From contig JBBHKE010003173.1 in NCBI GenBank assembly GCA_037447655.1, forward strand, positions 64,902 through 128,901: a DNA stretch of 64,000 nucleotides. The letters are read 5' to 3'. Numbering within the stretch: the stretch's first letter is position 1; the number at the start of each line of letters is the position of its first letter. This document shows, piece by piece, positions 1 through 12,234 of the stretch. A program made the translations under genes and the position numbers. The notes below the pieces were generated by a model. The model saw only the letters and a list, made by a program, of their open reading frames with translations, ran no database searches and was not told the origin of the DNA. The DNA is from Zygnema cylindricum. Its lineage: Eukaryota; Streptophyta; Zygnematophyceae; Zygnematales; Zygnemataceae.

Positions 1-307
1 CTTCTTCGAATGAAAGTCTATACACTTAAACACATAATGCAGTTTCACTGCAAAAAAAAAGTTGATGTGAGCAAAAAACGACAATATACAAATTGATAAT
101 ATCAACGAAGTAGCGGCAAAACTCCTTATCATAAGTCCATAAAAGGCGGTTTCCTTGGTAAGCGAACTCTCTTGGAAAGGAGGTGATGGATCGCAATCTC
201 ACAGCATATCCTCGAATACGCTGATATTCTCAAAACTGTTAACCCGAAAAATATCATCTCAACTCCTCATGGGAACGTCGACTTCCATTCGAGGAAAGGC
301 CAGAAAA

Positions 308-370
308 GATGAAACCAAAATCGATGAAACCAAAAACGATAAAACCAAAAACGATGAAACCAAAAACGAC
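308..370. repeat. 15-bp minisatellite, about 4 copies
   Basis: The unit GATGAAACCAAAAAC repeats about four times in tandem with one or two changes per copy. It lies just beyond the stop codon of the SCP-like phosphatase, probably in its 3' UTR or downstream spacer. It is open on the plus strand (DETKND-like repeats), but nothing supports translation. Confidence 0.85.
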
Positions 371-379
371 GGAACAAAC

Positions 380-3300
380 TCATGGAAAATCTGGGGCAGG
401 AACTCCTCGACTACGAAACCACGTAGGCATATGGAAACGACGAAGGAGAAAAGGACGAACATCTGACTGCTGGTCGAGTTGTTCCAACAAAGGAAGAAGG
501 ACTTTAAGAAGCTGAGAAACGGAAACAGAGAGAAAACACCCAGAGTAGAGGGTCAGAAAGGAAACCAAAGGAGGAAGGTGCCTTAAAGTAAAAGCAATTT
601 TCTCCTAGCAAAATTTGGTTAAACAGATAGAACCTCCACAGTAAAAGAAAAAAACGAAGAAAAAATTGTGGAGAGACCTCCAGACCGCAGGGAAGAGTAG
701 CCCTATTTCCATATGAACATACATAGTCAGAATTGATAAGTAGACAATATTCTGAATTAATTCGCACAATAGGATATCAAGAGATGGTATCAAGGTTTAA
801 TGCGACTGTGAACTAAATCAGGAAATAAATGAGCTGTTCATGACAAGGGTAACTGATAAACTCAAACAATGCTGTCATTCATAGATGCATGTGCTTTAAG
901 TGATCAACCAAATTACTTGATGCAATTCTTCATAACGATCGTGATAAATAACCTATAATACTTAAAAAGCCCTTTGGCATACAATCTTCAATAACATTTA
1001 AGGCTGTATGAGACTGGTTCCATATAAAAATTGTTATATAAATATTGTCTCAAACTCCCTTCAAACAAACACTCCATTTGTAAGGAGTTTGCCAACAAAC
1101 TTTTTGTCCCATGACATTGGACAGATCATTAACAATGAAAACTAAATCTAAATGTAGAAACATAACAGACACAGGAGAATCCTGAGTGCAGTTGTCATGG
1201 AATTGGAACAGAAGAATGAAGGTAGAGCCACAAATCATTGCAAGTGGAAAACAACAAACAAAAAACAATACTGGTTTCTGAAGTCAATGGTTACTCATGC
1301 TATAATCTCACCCATAACAAGGAGACTAAAAAACTATGGATCTGAACCTACTAAAAATGCATTCTTTAACTGAATAAAGCTGTTCCAAATCAATCCTACT
1401 TTATTTATATGCTTAAAATGTGCGAGCAATGAGAAAGAATGAGAAATATGTGAGCAATTTGAGCCTTGTTGTAACTCTTTAAACTTCCAATTTCCCAGAT
1501 TATTATAGGAGGAACTTACCAAGCTCATGACAGGATTAAAAGTTCCTATCAAACTGATTTACAGCAATCATGAAATGCAAATACTTAAGATAATTTAGCA
1601 ACACCCAGCTGCCAGCATCCTTCACCTATTCTTCAAAAAATACAGGAAAGCCCTGTCACAAAATTCTCAGGACTGTACCTGATGATCCTGCGTATGGTGG
1701 CCAGTAAACGGCACACATGGAACACCGTTGAGAGGTTGCAACAGAAAACTGAAGGGGTTATTGTCGATAATCACCACGCGTCTCAAATCTCTTCCTAAAG
1801 CTGATAAATCTTTCACATGCTCCCGAAGATTCCTGTATTCGTACCAAGGTCATGTTCATTAGTACCATAACCTGAATGCTTTTCAAAATTTCCTCTTATT
1901 TTTGTCCTTTCAATAATATAGTTACATGCTGTGCGCCTTGCAACGTAAGTATGCTCCACAATAAAAAAAACAAATCATCAAGAGTAGTGGAAACTGACGG
2001 AAAGCAGAGGCAAAGGAGAAAACTTGAATGATAAATCTTGAAACATCTATACAGAATCAATACACCATAGGAACAAGATTTTGATGCAGTCTTCTATTCC
2101 ATAACTTAGGTTGGCACATCTTACGTGCTTACTGTAGCAGGGCGGTAGAGGCGATAGGCGATTCGGCCATGTGGATCTATCCGGTCAATGAGCGGTCGAG
2201 CGTATCCTACATAAGAAGCAAAAAATCCATTCTGACCTTTCAGTAGACTCCAACAACATTCACAAGATCGCTTCCTTCCATATCAACAGCAGATTCTTTA
2301 GCCAAAAAGGACCAAAGTTCAGAGAATAACACACACCTTCAAGACCAGCAGTAAACAAAACTATCTCTGCAAATTTGCTTGTATGTGCCAGAAACTCAGC
2401 CAGTCCTGGTCGTTCGTACACAGTTACACTGCTTACCCGGGGATTAGAAGAGCTTCCCTGCTCACACCTCACAAAATGAAAACTGTAAGTGATGCTAATT
2501 GACTAAACTAGCAAGAAAACGTTATACAGAAATAATTGCCTTACCAACGTGACATCCGGTGCAGAAAGTAACACCATCAAAAGTGGACATGCACTCAGAC
2601 GCCGTTGACAAAGGATAAGAGTGATTATTAAAGGTCTGTGACAATTAGGGATTATCCAGGCCGTTACTGATTAAGGAATGCAGGAAACAAAATGAAAAAT
2701 AAGAAACTACTCACCAAATTGGATGCTGTCCACTGCAAAGTAAACCAGTTGAGGCCACCTTGTTGCGCATTCATGTGAAGGTCTGACGGCACTACACTTG
2801 AACTATAGGCACACACCAATGTCTCATCCAAGTCAAGCACCACCTGCATTCAACATACTCTATTATGGGCGATTAAGCAATTCCTCTGCAACAAATGCAA
2901 CGACATCGTGAATGACTATTAGAGCTAACAACATATTTTGGTTGCGGTTTTCTTTTGCTTTAAAACATAAAAATAGAGGTAACAACGCTAAATGTTTTTG
3001 TCTGAATATTAATTCTTAAAGCGGTGTGGAATCGTCCACATCATTCGTACCAGAAATAGTTTTATTAACACTAAAAAAATCCTAACATTAATTCTTTCTT
3101 AACGAAGCTTTGCTCGGACATGAGCTAGAAGTACAACACTATTTGTCTACTTTTGCATTGAAAGACAATGTCTACTCCTCTATGTGGAACTTTACCCTGT
3201 CAATTATGCAAATAACCACTCATTCTCTGTAGAAATCTACGTCACGTTATGTGAACAAATCAAATTTTCAAATACGAGAAAAGTACATCGTTATTCAAAG

Positions 3301-4421
3301 TAATAACTCTAAGACCGTACTTTAGTGTAGATGATTACAATAAAGAGCTAACACTCTAATGACATAGCTTAATGCAGTCAAGGATAATAAAGGGTTAACG
3401 CTGATGATTCAACAAGTTCAATAGACATGATAAATGAGCATTGAAAAAACTTTAAAGCCAGACACCGGTGTCATTATGAACGGAATTCAGTTGGTCATAT
3501 TCAGGCTGTCCAGTTAACAGTTTATCAGGATAGCAGAAAAAAATGAAAGGAAGAGAGGGAGTAAGAGACATGAAAAGAAGAGAGAAGCTAAAAAGGGAAG
3601 AATGATGAAAAGGAAAAATGGGATTATATGAACGGAGAAGAACAGAGGAAAATGGAGAAGAGGGAAACATAAGTAAATGGACGGCAGAAAACGGGGGAGG
3701 AAAATAGAAAAAGAGAAGAGAGAAAAAGCAATTAAATCATACTACGAAGAAAAACAAAAGAACTAGTGAATTTACAAACCGGAAGGGAGGAGAAATAGAA
3801 GAACGGAAAAGGAAAAATTAAAAAAATTAAAAAAAACAGAATGGAAAAAAGAGATGAGCGAAAATACCGAAGCAAAGAGAAAAGGAAGAGACTTAAAAAG
3901 AAAAAAAAAAAAATAGACAAGGAAAAACGAGAGAGAGAACAGAGCACACAACAAAGCAAAAATGGAATGATAGAAAAGATACCAATTATAGACATGAGAT
4001 GAAAAAAACTGACAACAATAGAGAAGAGATGAAGATACCACTAGAAAGGAAGACAAATATGTGCAAGTACCGTAAGCTTTTCATCGTCCGGAAGACGTCT
4101 TGGAGGAAGTAAAGTGAGAAGCGCAAGGCTCTCTTTAGAAACTTCTGCCAAAAGATGATCCTGCTCATTTTCCTGTACCTGAGAGTGAGAAGGTTGATAA
4201 AAAACAAACCCTAGCGGAGCGAGGAACCACTTTAAACATGAGTGATTCACTGCCTTCAGCAAACGGCGCGTAATAATAAACAGAAGTAAACGGGCGTATT
4301 CTAAAATGCAGTCAAAAAGAGAGAAGGAAGAGGAAGGGACGGAAGTAGACGAAGGAGACAGAGGAGAAGGAGAGGACGGAGAAGAGTTGCTGCCAGCCAT
4401 AGCTCCCTGCCACTGCACCAT
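380..4421 (-). CDS. SCP/NIF-type HAD phosphatase (CTD small phosphatase-like), 6 exons
   Basis: Predicted 322-aa protein. Exons (all minus): 4071-4421, 2715-2843, 2337-2457, 2125-2206, 1679-1832, 380-511; every junction has GT-AG and phases close exactly. The HAD signature DLDET (Asp121 nucleophile, Asp123, Thr125) opens exon 2, VTVYERPGL and VLFTAGLEG lie in exon 3, RPLIDRID in exon 4, IDNNP at about 250-254 in exon 5, and [13 protein letters not shown] near the C-terminus. This is the plant SCP1-like/TFIIF-interacting family, which dephosphorylates phosphoserine, in some members on the RNA polymerase II CTD; the substrate here is unknown. The N-terminal 117 residues hold Ser/Pro-rich sequence and hydrophobic stretches ([25 protein letters not shown]), so membrane attachment is possible. 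Start chosen at MVQWQ; MAGSN at 4400 is an alternative. Intron 5 is 1.2 kb; intron 1 is strikingly purine-rich on the plus strand. Confidence 0.85.
3535..4035. repeat. Purine-rich (plus strand) tract in phosphatase intron 1
   Basis: About 500 bases are almost entirely A and G on the plus strand, i.e. pyrimidine on the coding strand of the host gene. There is no fixed repeat unit; GAAAA, GGAAGAG and AAAAAA blocks alternate. It sits just downstream of the exon 1 donor at 4071. Confidence 0.75.
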
Positions 4422-4869
4422 GATTGCTAGGAGAACGACACGTGGCACGAAAGGGATGACACGTGGCAAAAGTGGAGTGACACGGGGAAATAGGATAGAA
4501 TAGTGAAAGAAAACGGCGCGTCTGTTATCCTTTTCCTAAGCGTGTCAAACTATCACACCTTTTCCCCTCAAATGAACCTCTCTCCGAAAGTGTTCACCAA
4601 ACAAAGCAAGTTGTCAAAATTTGCATGCGGTAAACTTGTATTCCTGCCTTTCTCGTTACAAAGATTGGACGTTTCGTTCATTTTGTACAGTACGATTAAA
4701 GACATACTGAACTGTAGCAAACGCCAAACGGTTCTCTGCGCATAGGTACGGGTTCCGGATACTCTTCCATTTATCATGGGAGTTTCTGCTGCAAACCGAC
4801 GTACATTATTGTTTGAAAGAGCGTAAATGTGTGCTACATTCAAGGAATGCACAAACAGCCAGGTCTAGG

Positions 4870-6620
4870 TGCAAACGCATTTTGTGAGGTCCACATTTAC
4901 GATTTGAGCAGCTGGAGTGTTGGACACCCGAAGTAGCAAACACTTCGGTTTCATTAGTATTAAAGCAATGCCAACGGTTAGCGTAAACAGGGGTCTACAT
5001 ATATGACTCGGGCTGCTATAGTGTTGAATATTCGAAGTCGCAAACAACTAAATGCATGCTTTCCATAACAATGTACATAGCCACTGTATAAACCTAAATC
5101 ACTTTGCGAGACCGACAGTTCCATAAATCACAACTTCTAATAACTAACAATAAGACAATAATAAAATAAGCTAAATATTGTGTTTTTTTAGATTTAAATA
5201 CCACTTCTTACAAGCTTGATGCAGTATGTATTTCGATTGACATAGAGATTCCCTCGTCTTTCAATAACGTTACACTTAACGACACTCGTCGGAGATTGTT
5301 TGACCGTGACCACCGAATCGACAAAAGGATTCACCCACCTTCACAAACTTTTATATAACAATGTTTGTTGCAAGTTGTTACATGGTTACCACTTAATATA
5401 CGAATTTCCAAAATAGGTGCAAAGCTTATGCCCTTCGTCTGGAGGAGTTAACAACTTAACCATTGAAGCACCATCCCACAATGCATATGTGTGTCAATCC
5501 ACTACGAATTAGCTCGAATTCACTTACTTCCGATAAAGCGAGGTATCTTGGAGATTTGTTTACACCTAACAGACAATTTCTCAAAGGTGGTCTCGAACAT
5601 ATGCCCTTCGTTTAAATAACACAAAACAAAATGAGTCCAGTCTTACAAGGTTGTTATTCCCCACTTTATCGACGATTTCGCACATAAGGCCACAAACATA
5701 TGCCCTATATCATAAAGAGCGAATAACTAACCCATTAAAGCATGACCCCAATATTAATATTCTTATAAGGATTTGCTCACATTTAGTAACCTCGAACCTA
5801 ACGAGTTTATTTGAGATTGTTATGCTATCACCACCTAACCAATGATGTTGTAAAGGAGGTTAAACATATACCCGTTGTACCTAATATGAATAATCTAACA
5901 ACTTGAACAAAGTGAGGTTTGTCGGCGATTGTTGTATTGTCACCACCTAACCACGACATAGGAGGCCTGCTTTTAAAGATATGGGCTTCATGTGGAAAAG
6001 CAAACAAGTCAGCGATTGTAGCATAAACTTAAAGTTATTCGAGTAAGTTTGTCGGAGATTACTTTACCATCACCTCCTAACGGATGATGTTATATAGAAG
6101 GTCCAACACATTTGTCCTGGAACAAACACCATAACCTGTGTAGCACGACCTCGTGACTAATATTTTTGGTAATGATATAATCACCTTCCGTAACCTTTAA
6201 CTCAACAAGTTTGGTAGAGATTGTTGTGCCGTCACCTCAGAGTCGATGGCATTGCAAATGAGGCCTTGAAAAATATATCATTTATCTTGAAGAGCAAACA
6301 ACTAGCGATTGAATAAAGTGAGGTTTGTTGGAGATTGTCATGTCGTCACCACATATGCAATGACATTGCAAAGGAATGTAAAACATATGCCAATCATTTG
6401 GAAAAGCTAACAACGTTGCAAATAAGGATCTAAATATGTGCCCTTCATATGAAAGAACGAACAACTTGACCACTAGGGGCATTGCTTCAAGATAGATTTT
6501 TATGTTGTGGATTTGATTTTGTCCAATAACAACAAGCTAAGAGAGGTTAGTTGGAGATTGTTGTGCGCTCACCAGGGATATGCCCTTCATCTCGAAGAGC
6601 GATGAACTTAAGCTTTTATT
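4870..6620. repeat. Degenerate tandem array, about 8-10 diverged monomers
   Basis: A recurring text can be read repeatedly: GTTTGTCGGAGATTGTTGT, then CGTCACCACCTAACC, ATGACATTGCAAAGGAGG, AAACATATGCCCTTCAT, and GGAAGAGCAAACAACTTGACC. The GGAGATTG landmark occurs near 5291, 5548, 5813, 5922 (GGCGATTG), 6053, 6214, 6329 and 6552. Spacing is irregular (110-260 bp), with deletions inside monomers. Two earlier units near 4890-4960 and 4990-5050 share GGTC-ACAT and AGTGTTG-CGAAGT-GCAAACA. There is no open reading frame of note. It looks like an old satellite or the internal repeat array of a decayed element. Confidence 0.7.
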
Positions 6621-6871
6621 TGCCCCAAGATACATATTTAAGCAGAGAAAAATGATCTCCCACGAGCTCACCGACGGCCAACCAAATCATGTCGCGAGCT
6701 CTATGTCACAAGCAAACAAAATCATGCATGTTCCCTCCCGTGCAAAAGCGAAGTTAAGTGGACATTGGAAGGTGGCATGTGGACCGGTTTGTTCATTGAC
6801 GATGAAACTTCGGTTCGATGATTGTCAAGGTGGGAGTTTGTCAGTTCGCCTAAATGCTCGCAACTTTGTTA

Positions 6872-8059
6872 GGGTGCGTCTCCATATACTTGTAAACTAG
6901 AGAAAAAACTTTGCTTTTTAGCGCAGATCTGGCGGACCTGGATTTCAGGTGTCCCTATGCGTAACAACAAAATTGTTAATTTAGGGTGTGATGATTGTAT
7001 ACGTTGACAATGCCCGTGGCGGCCGTCAACGTCTACAATCTGTGATGACGCATGTTATTTTTTGTAATTGTTTGTGACGTCGCATGAGTTTTTCGTGATA
7101 TTGTAGATGTACCGCCTTCCAGCTTGTGTCGTTTCACGGTTGAAGAAGATGCGCTTTACCTTTGCGTCGCCTGTCCGCTTGACAAAAAATGGCATTGGAA
7201 TCTTGAGACCCCTGGCGAAATAAAATCAGTACCAAGCGGAAACGAACAAAACTAAATAAAATTTGTAATTTGCCTCGTTGTACCTTAACGCAAACGAACA
7301 AAATATAACGAATAGTGTACCTTTCGCCGTCGCTTGAATTCGTTTGAAATTATTGTAATGTTTTTTACACATGCTAGTACGTGTTCCTATTTGTTTTTCG
7401 AAAATACTGTGTATTAAAACACATCGTCCCTGCGTTTTAAATAAAAGTTTGGAGGTGACGTTTTTTGGCGTGGCCGTGGGTCGAATAACAAAAGACGACA
7501 ACATGCAATACATATTAAATTCGATGATGACGCAAAATGTACTTTTATTTTATTTTTGTACGGTTAAAACTTACGCGGTACGTATTAGCACGTGTAAATA
7601 GGATTTACAAAAAATTCAAACGAATTCAAGCGACGACTAAAGGTACATTACTCGTTATCTTTTGTCCGTTTGCGTCCATCAAAGTACACAATTTGTTGTG
7701 TTTTGTCGCGTTTCGTTTGGTACGGACTTTTCCATTACAGGGGTTTGAAAATTCCAATGCCATTTGACGAAATCCTGAGAAATCTAGGAGGGCGCCCCAG
7801 CAAGTCGCACACGCCGCCTCTCTCACGCAGCCTCGCATTCTGGCGATGTCCCTACCGACAATTTTTTACAATTTGGTGCGTCATCACATATTGTGCACTG
7901 CCGACAACCGTCACGGGCATTGTCGACGTATACAATCGTCACGCCCTTAAGTGACAACTTCGTTTGGTACACATAGGGACACCCGAAATCCGGGCCTACC
8001 GGATCTGCGCTAAAAAAAAAAAGAAATCTTATAAGTTTGAAGTACATAGAGACGCACCC
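6872..8059. mobile_element. PIF/Harbinger-like non-autonomous element (TIR GGGTGCGTCTC, TSD TTA)
   Basis: Both ends read GGGTGCGTCTC in inverted orientation and are flanked by TTA at 6869-6871 and 8060-8062, the classic PIF/Harbinger target duplication. Inverted similarity continues inward: CGCAGATCTGGCGG and CAGGTGTCCCTATG on the left pair with CCGGATCTGCG and CATAGGGACACC on the right, and the pair around GACAATGCCCGTG also inverts. The element is 1188 bp with no transposase, so it would need enzyme in trans. Confidence 0.7.
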
Positions 8060-8062
8060 TTA

Positions 8063-8650
8063 GAGTATGCCCCCATTTGCATAAGTAAGGGTTTTTTTCT
8101 GTCGTTTTTGTGTAAAACTTAGCGCCATACTGCCTAAGTTGCAACCGTACGAAGGAATCGCAAATTTGTAGAGTATAATTTGCGTCATTATCAAATTTAG
8201 GATGTATGAAAATTTGTTGTCTTGTGTTTTTCGACCCACTTCAACGATAAAAAACATCATCTTCAACCTTACGTTTATAACACATGCGCGATGTGTTTTA
8301 AAACTAGGTATTTTCGATAAACAAATAGGAACATATATTCGCACGTGCCTTAATTTTTGAAAATTTTCATATGATTTCCAAGGACAAAAAGAAGTAAAGA
8401 ATTCGCTATGTTTTGTCAGTTTGCGTTCGAATACGACGAAAAAAAGTGCAGAATTTGTTTGGTTTTGTCCGTTTTCGTCCAGTACATATTTTTTTTTGCA
8501 GGGATCTTGAAATTCTGATGCCATTTCACGTCGACCGGATAGGAGACGCAATGACAAAGCGCCTCGTCTTAAACCGTGAAACGACACAATCTGAAAGGCG
8601 GTACGTCTACAATGTCACGGTAAGACATGCGACGTCACAGAGAGAACAGC
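8063..8650. mobile_element. Inverted partial copy of the interior of the adjacent Harbinger-like element
   Basis: This stretch is similar, in reverse complement, to about 7070-7560. Shared landmarks include GTTTTAAAAC-type sequence beside ACACAT, AAATAGGAAC, TCGACCCAC beside CGTTTTTC, and GGCGGTACGTCTACAA against TTGTAGATGTACCGCC. A 175-codon open stretch on the minus strand resembles a 76-codon stretch on the plus strand at 7371-7601. That follows from the DNA duplication and is not evidence of coding. Confidence 0.6.
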
Positions 8651-8659
8651 TATATTTTA

Positions 8660-9190
8660 ATCAGAATTGCTGATAACAACAATTATGTTAATGATGTTGT
8701 TACAGATTAATTGTTAAATTTTTAACAACATAAGTGTCGCAATATGTTTCTCCAGGACACATTTACTAAAGATTGATAAAATTACTGAAAGTTGAAAGTT
8801 TGACAAAATTTTCTGAAAACTGACGCATTTGCACCACAAGATTTATCAAATGTGACAATTACAACAGCAATTTCATTTCTGTGAAAGACCTGAATGAGAC
8901 AGACTGGAGTTATGAATTGCGAAAAAATGCTTCTGCTTTATTTCCTAAGCAAAAATGATAGCCAGGGGACAGATAAGGAAACAAAAAAAAAAAACTTGAA
9001 TTTCTGGTACGGAGACTAGCTACATTGCCTTCATATACAGGATCGAAAGAAGAACGTCTATTTTAAAAAATATATATTCAAAGGCGTTACGAAGCAAAAC
9101 AAAACAACAAAACAGCATAAAACAAAACAAAACAAAAACCGCAAACCATAAACTGAAGCTTCTACAGGAAAAAGCAATAGTATAGTGTTC
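8660..9190. other. AT-rich spacer, no gene seen
   Basis: This stretch holds A-rich runs and AACAAAACAAAAC repeats at 9093-9140. It is where the second exon of the IPK1 fragment would be expected, but no IPK1 motif (for example GKVLRI) can be read on the minus strand. Confidence 0.6.
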
Positions 9191-9194
9191 TCAC

Positions 9195-9296
9195 ATATTT
9201 AGTGTTGCTTCCATGATATGATAAAACTATGTTAGCGGCTCCTTCGCCTCGGTATCTGAAAAAAGTCGCTTCCTCCAATGGCATTTCTTCGTCCAT
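9195..9296 (-). pseudogene. Isolated first exon of inositol-pentakisphosphate 2-kinase (IPK1-like), truncated
   Basis: The minus strand gives ATG and 34 codons ending at a GTGAGA donor (phase 0). The peptide contains FRYRGEGAANIVLSY followed by HGSNTKY. This matches the N-terminal nucleotide-binding start of plant IPK1 (YRGEGGANLVLAY, GSSP-FV), the kinase that converts InsP5 to phytic acid. Downstream the sequence runs through AT-rich spacer, transposon and satellite DNA to the complete phosphatase gene at 4421, and no later IPK1 motif can be found (for example the PKCGFLP region). I infer a gene cut off by transposon insertion or rearrangement, or a captured exon. An intact copy elsewhere is likely. 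The upstream 9300-9600 stretch, with short exon-like tracts, may be the old leader. Confidence 0.6.
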
Positions 9297-9299
9297 TTC

Positions 9300-10041
9300 T
9301 TCCTTGTTTGCTGTTTCCTCTTCTCACTCAACAGTTTCGTGAAGCCCTAAAAAATAAGGGAAAAGAAAGGAAAGAAGGAAACCTTAAACCCTAAATAGGC
9401 TTGTAAAGAGAACAGCCACAGCTTCTTGCCTCCAAGAATTGCTTCCAAGGTTTAAAGTTTAAATATTAAAAGAGACGAAAACGACAAAGCAGCGTCTACA
9501 TACGTTTCTTTTCCTTCAACAGAATACGATCACTGTAAGATGAATACTCCGGCAAGTATGTGAAGGGGATTCTGCACAACACCTAGCAAAAGAAAAGATA
9601 AAATTATCTCTTAGCAATGACTCAACAAGCAAGCTCTCAGCAAACCGACTCAAATGAAAGTTCGGCACTGTACTTTTGGACCAGTGAATCAAAAGTGCGC
9701 AAGTACAGTACTTTTGCGGTCTTTAGGGCGGCAAGAGTTAAAAGAGCGTCTGGTTTCGGATAATTTTTAAACCGGGATTCGACAGCTGGGAATCGACTGA
9801 AATCGGGGTGTGGCTCGATATTTCCTACCGTTTACGGAATCCGACCGCCGTATGACACATAGCGACACGTGGTACGCGATGTCGTCAAACACCTCGATAA
9901 TTTTAACTTTTCTGTGCCGGGAGCTTGCGGTTCCACGTGTCTCGTTTCTGTATTTCAGTGTTTGACTATATTCTGAATTTCGGCAGACCGACAATTTCAA
10001 GTTGACTTAACGCCACGTCACCCTCTGGCTGATGTAGCTGC
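9300..10041. other. Spacer upstream of the IPK1 exon
   Basis: This contains purine-rich leader-like sequence at 9340-9420 and several GTACTTTTG/AAAAGTACAG motifs at 9668-9720. No coding signal was found on either strand. It is a possible remnant of the IPK1 promoter and 5' UTR. Confidence 0.4.
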
Positions 10042-10043
10042 TA

Positions 10044-10581
10044 CACCGCGAATCGTTATTAGTGTTAAATTTTAAATAGTGTTGAATAAAATTTATCGTA
10101 ATTGATGCTAATTAAGAATTTGAAAATTTTCCAAAAAAAGGTGTATTCTAATTTCGGCGTTTATACTAATTTGGGAAAAGCAAAAATGGAATATATTTCG
10201 TACGAATATATACATTAATATATGTATTCGTACAAAATGTAAGAAATCGTACGTCGTCGCGAATTTAAATATCCGTACATGCTAAACTAATTTACGTGTC
10301 AGACTAATCCCGTTTTTTTGAGCGCACGTTCCTCTGCGTGCGCGTCTGATTTAATTCATTTTTGTAAAATTTCACTTGAAAAGGTACATCTATGTACGGC
10401 CAGACATCGACCGTACACCACACTATTTATATTTTATTGTACTTTCGGTCTTTACGCTATTTTGTACGGTACCTTAATTAACGTCAAGGAAAAAATAAAA
10501 TCATGTATCCTATTTGAAAAAAAAAATCAAAAATTTAAGAACCCAAATTAGTGACTTTGACACTAATAACGATGCGCGGTG
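10044..10581. mobile_element. MITE family A, copy 1 (TA target, TIR CACCGCGAATCG)
   Basis: A 538-bp element flanked by TA on both sides. The left end reads CACCGCGAATCGTTATTAG and the right end is its inverse with one change (GATGCGCGGTG). The interior has no ORF of interest. A second copy lies at 29577-30112 in reverse orientation; they share the AAGAACCCAAATTAGTGAC end and the GACGTTAATTAAGGTACCG block. TA duplication and terminal repeats point to the Tc1/mariner superfamily. Confidence 0.8.
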
Positions 10582-10589
10582 TACTGCAG

Positions 10590-12230
10590 TGAAAGTGACA
10601 TTGAATGTTCAGCGTGACATTGTAGACGTCGGGCTTTCTTTCATTGCCATGTGCGTAGTTCTGGCGGATCCTGTCCGGCTGCCTGTTGCCATTTTCTACG
10701 CTTTTCCATTTAACGCAATTACATACAAATTCTGTACATCCAAACAAACAAACAAATTGTTTGCAAACGGACAAACAACCTTTTTTTTTCGTGTACTCTC
10801 CCAACTGCAAAAAAAAAATCGAAAACGTTTGACGCGTGCAATCCAGGTTTTCTATTCGTCAATAGGGTAGTATTTTGATTAAAATCAGATCGCGATTTGA
10901 TTCCAGTGCAAGTGTGAAGATGAGCTGGAAGTGGGTCGCGATGATAATAACGCCAAATTGCCGTACCTTCCAAGTTTAAAGTAAAAGTCTAAAACAAATC
11001 TAGTTTATAAGCAAGAAAATTGCACCTAACTCAGATTTCTTCTTATTTTATTATTTCAAAAAAAGAACAAGAAGGTTTTTGACTTTGAACTATTCAAAAT
11101 AGTATTTGATCGTGGAAAAAATGTCAAATATGTTTATCGTATTTCATATTTCCTTCCAAGTGCTATGTGTTATAGTTTCACATAAAACAATGTGCGATTC
11201 GTGCATAATTCATGTGTTGTAAAAGCCGTTGTGACATCAAACTAAAAAAGAACAAACAAAGGCCATCTTCAAAAATAAAATGAATATGGGTCATCCGCCT
11301 AAAACACATAACATTCCTAAAACGAAAAAGGACAGAATAAAGCTAACACCCATGTAGAAATAATTGTTAACATCTTGTAATTTAGCACCACATACTTTCA
11401 CGAACTACTACAAATGGTATGCACATAAAATTTTAAAGCCACAAAATATTGTTACATATAACAACAATCATTCTCTCTCTCACACAGACACATATCAACA
11501 TGCCAACAATAATAAACCTCAAGCGAAGTTAAATAAATACACACATCTCCTTAAGATTTGCTTGTCATAGCAAAAAATTGCTTATTGTTCTCTTATAAAA
11601 TTAATATAATTATGTACATGTTCGACAAATTTTGCCAAAATTCCCACTATTTCGCTCTCTTAACCTTCCAATCCTAAACAAAAAAATCAAAATTCCATTT
11701 TTCCCCATTTATCCTCCAAAAGCCCCTCAGTTCGAACCCTAACAAAACAAAATTGACGACAAAAACAAAAACCGAAACAGGTTCCATCCGTACGGTTTTC
11801 TACGCATTTATCCGTACGACTTACTTTCTGCCATTCTATCCTAAACAACCACGCCCTACGAGCTTTACATTAATAGGGTGCAATCGAGTTGCACTTTTTT
11901 TTTTTAAATGACCTGTGACAAAAGTCACACATTCAAATATATACGACGGTTTGCCCTCCGACGACAATATGCTCTCCCCCAATAGAAAGCTCCAAAAAAA
12001 TTGTCATATTTGTGAAAAAACACTTGTACGGACAATTGTAATTTATCAAAAACTCGTCATCAACAGACAACAGCTAAATAATGAGAAAGTTGAAAAAGAT
12101 AAAAAAAAAAAAAAAAAAAAAAAAAAGATGTTGAACCGGCTTCGAGTTGAAGTGGATCCCTCTAAAACGGAAATAAAAAATCTTCGAATCCTCTGCCGCC
12201 CTCCGATTTGCCGGCATACCGCCAAGCCGA
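10590..12230. other. AT-rich intergenic DNA, no gene recognised
   Basis: Long AT-rich sequence with scattered GTACGG/CCGTAC motifs. It includes a weak remnant near 10640-10690 (GGCGGATCCTGTCCGGC) that resembles Harbinger-like ends nearby, and an A-run of about 23 bases at 12104. No conserved protein motif was seen. Confidence 0.5.
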
Positions 12231-12234
12231 ACAA

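Noticed and set aside
2545-2605. Possible extra exon ([14 protein letters not shown]) in the SCP-like phosphatase
   Set aside because: Including it breaks the phase, whereas joining 2715-2843 directly to 2337-2457 keeps phase and gives the family's usual spacing between the WF motif and VTVYERPGL.
8060-8587. 175-codon minus-strand stretch resembling a 76-codon stretch at 7371-7601
   Set aside because: The protein similarity follows from inverted duplication of transposon DNA; there is no transposase motif or other conserved signature.
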